From contig NZ_CP032694.1 in NCBI RefSeq assembly GCF_003627755.1, positions 2,595,501 to 2,659,500 of the forward strand: a DNA stretch of 64,000 bases. The letters are read 5' to 3'. Below the pieces are notes generated by a model that had not been told where the DNA came from, made no database searches, and saw only the letters and a list, made by a program, of their open reading frames with translations. Below are positions 59,169 through 64,000 of this stretch, piece by piece; position 1 is the first letter of the stretch, and each line of letters begins with the position of its first letter. The translations under genes were made by a program, and so were the position numbers. Source of the stretch: Rhizobium jaguaris. GTDB taxonomy: Bacteria; Pseudomonadota; Alphaproteobacteria; Rhizobiales; Rhizobiaceae.

Positions 59169-60362
59169 CTAAACACGGAAATGCGCAGAGAAATCCGTAT
59201 GGTAGCCGTCATCCTTGATTCGACCTTCGAGCAACAATTCGGCCCCGAGCCTGCCGATCTCGTCGGAACTTTTCGCCGCCATGCCGCAACCGCCGGTCAG
59301 AACGGCGGCGCGGGGCGACGACGTGTAACCGATCATCGGATAGCTCGTCGGTGAATAGGAAACGGCGCAGGAATTGGTAAAGGCCGATGGACCCGTCACA
59401 CTCGGAACCAGTTCCTGGATGATCCGCGTCAGGTGATCGCGTGCCTTATCGCGGCCGGCGGTTCGAAACCACGCGCGCAGTTCCGGCTCGCTGTCGAGCT
59501 GGAAGTCATCCGGATCGCCACCGATCTTGATATAGTATTTCCCGTCCGGATAGCGGATCGGCGGCAGCAGATAGATGCTGTCGATATCGTCAGGCCTGGA
59601 AGATATCAGCGACGGCATGGCCGAAAGCGCTTGAGCCTCTGTCTCGCTTACCTCGAAGAATGTCACCGTGCGACCATAAACCTTCATCTCAACCGATCGC
59701 GGCAACAGATTCTCGGCAATGGAGAAACCGCCCGCGGCGAGGAGAACTTTCTCCGCCCGGAATGTCTCGCCTTCCGCGGTGGTGACGGCCACCAGGCCGC
59801 CCTCGTCGCGGATCGAGGCGACGGTCTGCTTGATGATGCGAGCCCCTGCCTCCTCCGCCAGTAGCGACTGCGCCTTCACCAACCGTCGCGGGCTGATATG
59901 ACCGGCGCCGTGCGGCTCGTAGATGCCCTCGCTGCCTTCAGCGAAGGAGAAGAAGGGGAATTTCGCCTTCAACCCGGCGTCATCCAAAAGTTCCGTCTGA
60001 ACACCGAGCCGAGCGGCGGCATCGACGACATTGCCGACATAAGCATGAGCGCCACCACGCTTCGGCCCGACCACGAGGCAACCGACGGGGGCATAGAAGT
60101 GAATGCCACTGTCGCGCTCGATCTCGGCATAGCGGGCGATCGAGCGGTTGGCGAGCCGCGCCCAATCGGCGTCCGGATCGATGGTGCGGGTGATCCGGCC
60201 TTCGTCGTAGTGACTGCCGAAAACACCCTGGTGGTTCGCGCGGTCGTCGGGTTCATCCGGGCCGATAACGGCTACGCCATCCGCCTGCTTGGCCAGATGG
60301 CGGGCGGCAGCCGCCCCCATCATTCCCCGACCGACGACGATGAACCTGAAATTCGCTGCCAT
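59169..60362 (-). CDS. FAD-dependent oxidoreductase (DAO / sarcosine-oxidase-like)
   Basis: This 397-residue flavoprotein has an N-terminal Rossmann FAD site FIVVGRGMMGAAAARHLAKQ (GxGxxG), VLLAAGGFSIAENLLP, and the DAO-type C-terminus VLTGGCGMAAKSSDEIGRLG. It resembles monomeric sarcosine oxidases and N-methyl-amino-acid oxidases; substrate unknown. The start at 60362 follows GAGGGAT. Several residues differ from well-known sarcosine oxidases, so only the family is claimed. Confidence 0.85.
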   Translation of the reverse strand: MAANFRFIVVGRGMMGAAAARHLAKQADGVAVIGPDEPDDRANHQGVFGSHYDEGRITRTIDPDADWARLANRSIARYAEIERDSGIHFYAPVGCLVVGPKRGGAHAYVGNVVDAAARLGVQTELLDDAGLKAKFPFFSFAEGSEGIYEPHGAGHISPRRLVKAQSLLAEEAGARIIKQTVASIRDEGGLVAVTTAEGETFRAEKVLLAAGGFSIAENLLPRSVEMKVYGRTVTFFEVSETEAQALSAMPSLISSRPDDIDSIYLLPPIRYPDGKYYIKIGGDPDDFQLDSEPELRAWFRTAGRDKARDHLTRIIQELVPSVTGPSAFTNSCAVSYSPTSYPMIGYTSSPRAAVLTGGCGMAAKSSDEIGRLGAELLLEGRIKDDGYHTDFSAHFRV

Positions 60363-60443
60363 GTTATATCCCTCGCAAATGATCGCGACTCGATAACATG
60401 GAAAGCAGCTCAGCCCTACCCGCAATCCTCTTGAGAGCGGCCG

Positions 60444-61001
60444 TTAATCAAGGAGCGCCAGCACCTTGCCGCAATATTCCTGCGAGACAGGATTCATGCG
60501 CGTCGCCGCGTGGCCGGCATTGTATTTGAGGATGGTGTTGCAGGTCGGTCCGCCGCCAAGCTTCTGTGCCATGGCGAGGTATTTCATGCCGAACTTAATG
60601 TTCGTGTCGGGATCGTAAAGCCCCTTGGCACTGCCGGCATAGCCCATCAGCTTCGCAGTGGTAGGCTTGACCTGCATCAGGCCGATCTCGCCGGCGCTGC
60701 CGCGCTTTTTAGGATTGAAATTGCTTTCGATCTGAACAACTGCGGTTGCCAATTCGACCGGCACGCCGTTCTGCTTGGCGTATTTGGCAATCACGGCCGA
60801 GTAGGGATTTTGTGCGGCAATGGAATTTTCCGTATCGCGCAATTCGGCGGGAACATTCGGTGTGGCATAGCCGGTCGTGCGTGTGATGGTCTTTAAAGGA
60901 AGGGTCTTGGTTTTTTCGTCGCGTGGGCCAGCGAAGGCGCAATCATATCCTGTCAGCAGCACGCTCACGCACGCTGCAGCGGCAATAATCAGATTTTTCA
61001 T
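60444..61001 (-). CDS. Lytic transglycosylase (SLT-domain) periplasmic protein
   Basis: This 185-residue exported protein has signal peptide MKNLIIAAAACVSVLLTGYD, then an SLT fold: ELATAVVQIESNFNP (catalytic Glu), SAGEIGLMQVKPTTAKLMGY, and NIKFGMKYLAMA. It cleaves glycan strands with 1,6-anhydro products. It shows no LysM or SPOR domain. An in-frame start at 61040 is less likely. It lies near an amidase and a DnaJ-like gene, but with a 267-base gap. Confidence 0.88.
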   Translation of the reverse strand: MKNLIIAAAACVSVLLTGYDCAFAGPRDEKTKTLPLKTITRTTGYATPNVPAELRDTENSIAAQNPYSAVIAKYAKQNGVPVELATAVVQIESNFNPKKRGSAGEIGLMQVKPTTAKLMGYAGSAKGLYDPDTNIKFGMKYLAMAQKLGGGPTCNTILKYNAGHAATRMNPVSQEYCGKVLALLD

Positions 61002-61268
61002 GTAGTCTTTTGTCTCCAGGCGCGGGATCGCGGACAGCACTAAGCCATCAGTCCGGCGGGAGGCAAAAAGAGCCGCCGGAGTGTACGGTCCCCGTTAGTC
61101 TTTACGGCCGCGCGACACACAAACCAGACTTGCGCGACCGCCGTTAAGCGGGCGTCGTTAGACCAGCGCAATGCGGAGATAATAGGGAAATGATGTGGCG
61201 CTGCAGTACGTTACGCATTTTGCGCGCTACGGTTTCTTTAGCATTGCAAAATGGAAACCCGCCTAACG

Positions 61269-62030
61269 TTAGGAAAAACGAGGCAGTGCGGACAGCAAGC
61301 GATGCAGCGTGTCGATGGTCGAAAAATCGGCGATCCCGTCCACCCTCTCCTGGCGGAAATGACGCTGGAAAGCCTCGACGTCACCCTCCAGCTTCGTGGA
61401 GAATTCGCCTGTAATTTCCGTACTGTAACCATAGAGCGAGAGCATGGATTGCAGCGCCTCGATCGGCTGTCCCGCATCGCCCTTCTGGAAAAACCGCCCA
61501 CCTCTGATCGGCGTCGGCTCGACCCAATGACCGACCCCTGCTGCGGCCAGTCGCGCCCACGGGAATTTTTCGCCCGGATCGACCTTGCGGACCGGGGCGA
61601 CATCGGAGTGTCCAAGTACACGCTCAGGTGAAATTGCCCAGCGATGGCCGCAATCGCGACAAAGTTCGATAATTGCTTCGATCTGCGCGTCGGGAAAGTC
61701 GGGCAGCCCGCCGGGATGGCCGGCATTGGCAATTTCAATGCCGATCGACAGCGAGTTGATGTCGGCCTCGTTGTGCCAGGCGCTCTTGCCGGCATGCCAG
61801 GCCCGACGTTCCTCCGGCACGAGCTGGATCACGCGCCCATCCTCGAAGATGAAGTAGTGGCTCGACACCTGGCTCTCGTCGCGGCAGAGCCAGTCAAGCG
61901 CACCTTCGGCCGTGCCCATGCCAGTATAGTGCAGGAGGATCATGTCCGGCTTGCGCCCGTCCTTCCGCTCGCCATAGTTCGCCGACGGCTGCACGCTGGC
62001 GCCTGCATAATCTGCCGCAAAGGAACTCAT
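61269..62030 (-). CDS. N-acetylmuramoyl-L-alanine amidase (AmpD-like, with C-terminal peptidoglycan-binding domain)
   Basis: This 253-residue zinc amidase_2 protein has metal ligands in MILLHYTGMGTAEGAL (His), LSIGIEIANAG (catalytic Glu) and RVLGHSDVAPVRKVDPG (His, Asp). Residues about 185-245 resemble a peptidoglycan-binding module (GQPIEALQSMLSLYGYSTEI). No N-terminal signal peptide is evident, so the cytoplasmic recycling role of AmpD is possible. ATG 62030 overlaps the stop of the TerB-DnaJ gene by 4 bases, so the two are co-expressed. Confidence 0.9.
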   Translation of the reverse strand: MSSFAADYAGASVQPSANYGERKDGRKPDMILLHYTGMGTAEGALDWLCRDESQVSSHYFIFEDGRVIQLVPEERRAWHAGKSAWHNEADINSLSIGIEIANAGHPGGLPDFPDAQIEAIIELCRDCGHRWAISPERVLGHSDVAPVRKVDPGEKFPWARLAAAGVGHWVEPTPIRGGRFFQKGDAGQPIEALQSMLSLYGYSTEITGEFSTKLEGDVEAFQRHFRQERVDGIADFSTIDTLHRLLSALPRFS

Positions 62031-62737
62031 GCAGCGCGGCGTTCTTTCTCGATTTCCGCATATGCTGCGTTGAGGGCCGCCATACGCTCATTGGCGATGA
62101 GGTGGAATTCTTCCGGCACGCCGCGTGAGACGAGGCGATCGGGGTGGTTCTCATAAACCAGGCCATGGTAGCGGCGACGGATGGTCTTGAAATCATCCTG
62201 GGGCGACACGCCAAGTACCTTATAAGGATCGCGGCCGCCGACGCTGACATGGCGAGCCATGATCTGCTCGAACCGCTGCTCGCTCATATGGAAGATCTGG
62301 GCAATATGCTGCAGGAAGGCCATTTCCTTCTCGTGAATCAGGCCGTCAGCCTTGGCGATATGGAAAAGACCGTCGAGCACGTCTTCCAGTACCGGACAAT
62401 TCTTTGAGCAGGTGACGCAGAGCGACGACAGCTTCTCGGCATAGGCTTCGTAACCGGCGACGTCCTGGCGGGCCAGATTATAAAGACGCGCAACGTTCTT
62501 CGCCTGGTCCGGCGGAAATTCGAAGATCTCGCGGAATGCGTTGACTTCGTTTTCAGTCACCACACCGTCGGCCTTCGCCATCTTGGCGGAAAGCGCGATG
62601 ATGGCGACGGAAAAGGCTACCTTGCGGCGGGTTTCCGGATCGCCTTCGAACAGCGTGCGAATGGCTTCAACCACCGCCGACAGGGCATTGCCAGCGGTGC
62701 CACCAACAGCATTCAGCAATTTTTCCCAGAACGACAT
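62027..62737 (-). CDS. TerB-like / DnaJ-domain (DjlA-type) protein
   Basis: This 236-residue protein starts MSFWEKLLNAVGGTAGNAL. It has an N-terminal TerB-like alpha-helical domain (about 40-160, MAKADGVVTENEVNAFREIF, GLIHEKEMAFLQHIAQ) and a C-terminal J domain (about 168-230) with HPD in GLVYENHPDRLVS. The J domain stimulates Hsp70 ATPase. The layout resembles DjlA, but no transmembrane segment is clear. It overlaps the amidase gene downstream by 4 bases. Confidence 0.88.
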   Translation of the reverse strand: MSFWEKLLNAVGGTAGNALSAVVEAIRTLFEGDPETRRKVAFSVAIIALSAKMAKADGVVTENEVNAFREIFEFPPDQAKNVARLYNLARQDVAGYEAYAEKLSSLCVTCSKNCPVLEDVLDGLFHIAKADGLIHEKEMAFLQHIAQIFHMSEQRFEQIMARHVSVGGRDPYKVLGVSPQDDFKTIRRRYHGLVYENHPDRLVSRGVPEEFHLIANERMAALNAAYAEIEKERRAA

Positions 62738-63025
62738 GATGGTCTTAACTACCCCTTCTGAATAAGAAACACGTTGATCAAATAATGGTTGCGATTGCAA
62801 GCAGTCCATTGGTCGCAGAGCCGAAAACACTTTTCACAATTCGGTAATGATGGCGTGTTCGAAGCCGCAATTTGTGATGCCGTACGGCCGGCCATGCTGA
62901 TTGCCCGATTGAAAAAGCAAAGCATGCCTTTCTTAAATTCTTTACTTTACAGCCATCTCCGCCTGTCGCATCCATTCGAACGGCAATCACCGCAATGACG
63001 CAGCTAGGCTGCAAGGAGGATCCCC

Positions 63026-64000
63026 ATGGCCAAACAAAAAGTCGCAATGCTCACCGCCGGCGGATTGGCGCCCTGTCTCTCCTCCGCGGTTGGCGGCCTG
63101 ATCCAGCGCTACAGCGACGTCGCGCCCGATCTCGACATCATCGCTTATCGCTCCGGCTATCAGGGCGTTCTACTGGCCGATCGCATTGAAATCACGCCCG
63201 GTATGCGCGAACGGGCCCATCTGCTGCACCGCTACGGCGGTTCGCCGATCGGCAACAGCCGCGTTAAGCTCACCAACGCTGCCGATTGCGTCAAGCGCGG
63301 CCTCGTCAAGGAAGGTGAAAATCCACTCCGTGTCGCTGCCGAGCGCCTCGCCTCGGATGGCGTCACCATTCTTCACACGATCGGTGGCGACGACACCAAC
63401 ACGACGGCGGCCGATCTTGCCGCCTATCTCGGCGCCAATGGCTATGACCTGACTGTGGTCGGCCTGCCGAAAACGGTCGACAACGATGTTGTGCCGATCC
63501 GCCAGTCTCTCGGCGCATGGACGGCAGCCGAAGTCGGCGCGCATTTCTTCGACAATGTCAGCAATGAACAGACCGCCGCTCCGCGTACCCTCGTTATTCA
63601 TGAAGTCATGGGCCGCAGCTGCGGCTGGCTGACGGCGGCGACCGCCCGCGCCTATATCCAGAAGACCAGCACCTATGAATATGTGGAAGGCTTCATGATG
63701 AATGCCGCCATGAAGAGCATTGACGGCCTCTACCTGCCGGAAATGGCCTTCGACATAGAAGCGGAAGCCGAGCGCCTGAAGGCCATCATGGACAAGACCG
63801 GTCAAGTGACGCTGTTCGTTTCGGAAGGTGCCGCTCTCGACGCTATCGTCGCCGAGCGTGAAGCCGCCGGAGAAACCATCAAGCGCGATGCCTTCGGTCA
63901 TGTGAAGATCGATACCATCAACGTCGGCAACTGGTTCCAGAAGCAATTCGCCACCCTCCTCGGCGCGGAGCGCTCCCTGGTACAGAAGTCGGGCTACTTT
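63026..64000 (+). CDS. pfp: Pyrophosphate--fructose-6-phosphate 1-phosphotransferase (partial, 3' end beyond window)
   Basis: 325 codons from ATG 63026 (GGAGGA at 63015-63020) run off the window with no stop. The N-terminus is MAKQKVAMLTAGGLAPCLSS. GGDDTN instead of GGDGT and PKTVDNDVVPI are signatures of PPi-dependent enzymes, so it uses pyrophosphate rather than ATP, as is typical of rhizobia. HEVMGRSCGWL and the substrate site follow. It is divergent from the TerB-DnaJ/amidase unit over 288 bases. Confidence 0.92.
   Translation, partial: MAKQKVAMLTAGGLAPCLSSAVGGLIQRYSDVAPDLDIIAYRSGYQGVLLADRIEITPGMRERAHLLHRYGGSPIGNSRVKLTNAADCVKRGLVKEGENPLRVAAERLASDGVTILHTIGGDDTNTTAADLAAYLGANGYDLTVVGLPKTVDNDVVPIRQSLGAWTAAEVGAHFFDNVSNEQTAAPRTLVIHEVMGRSCGWLTAATARAYIQKTSTYEYVEGFMMNAAMKSIDGLYLPEMAFDIEAEAERLKAIMDKTGQVTLFVSEGAALDAIVAEREAAGETIKRDAFGHVKIDTINVGNWFQKQFATLLGAERSLVQKSGYF

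Overview
The window looks like a chromosomal segment of a fast-growing Rhizobium (Alphaproteobacteria, Rhizobiales). This rests on gene content and order: a complete division and cell-wall (dcw) cluster, an FtsZ with a very long Pro/Gln-rich tail, a PPi-type phosphofructokinase, a CreA-family protein, and copies of a rhizobial-type intergenic repeat. The genus is inferred; no 16S gene is present.

Layout. (1) 1-6 kb, accessory: the end of a TPR signalling protein, an ArsR/SRPBCC pair, an intact IS21-family element (2764-5361, 7-bp target duplication GATTAAG), and a RibD/DHFR-like reductase. (2) 6-14 kb, metabolism and envelope: sugar MFS transporter, nicotinamidase, GT4 glycosyltransferase, flippase-like membrane protein, panC-panB, APH-like kinase, DUF2164 protein. 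(3) 14-26 kb: azlCD, an M24 aminopeptidase, a possible small gene or sRNA, sco1 / FAD monooxygenase / prmA, cheW, creA, a second ArsR/SRPBCC pair, a GT4-epimerase pair, and a GNAT gene whose ribosome-binding site lies in a hairpin. (4) 26-58.5 kb, the dcw supercluster on the minus strand: mraZ-rsmH-ftsL-ftsI-murE-murF-mraY-murD-ftsW-murG-murC-murB, then ddlB-ftsQ-ftsA-ftsZ-lpxC-bamD-recN and ligA. It is interrupted three times: by aqpZ plus an MFS transporter between murB and ddlB, by an IS91-like transposase / tyrosine-recombinase element plus a CDP-diacylglycerol diphosphatase gene between recN and ligA, and by a 61-codon ORF between ftsW and murG. (5) 58.7-64 kb: RNase P RNA (minus strand), a DAO-type oxidoreductase, three envelope or proteostasis genes (lytic transglycosylase, amidase, TerB-DnaJ protein), and the start of pfp.

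The dcw genes are tightly packed, often with ATGA overlaps, and supply the lipid II pathway (MurC-F, MraY, MurG, Ddl), the division machine (FtsL/I/W/Q/A/Z), lipid A commitment (LpxC), outer-membrane assembly (BamD) and DNA maintenance (RecN, LigA). A tandem TGGGN array upstream of mraZ marks the likely MraZ autoregulatory site.

The most unusual points are: murG, essential in bacteria with peptidoglycan, is broken at the junction of its two Rossmann domains into two ORFs overlapping by GTGA with a good internal ribosome-binding site (sequence error or a real split enzyme); the gap-filling ORF just before it; and the Shine-Dalgarno-sequestering hairpin of the GNAT gene. No CRISPR array, tRNA, rRNA or classical defence system was found.
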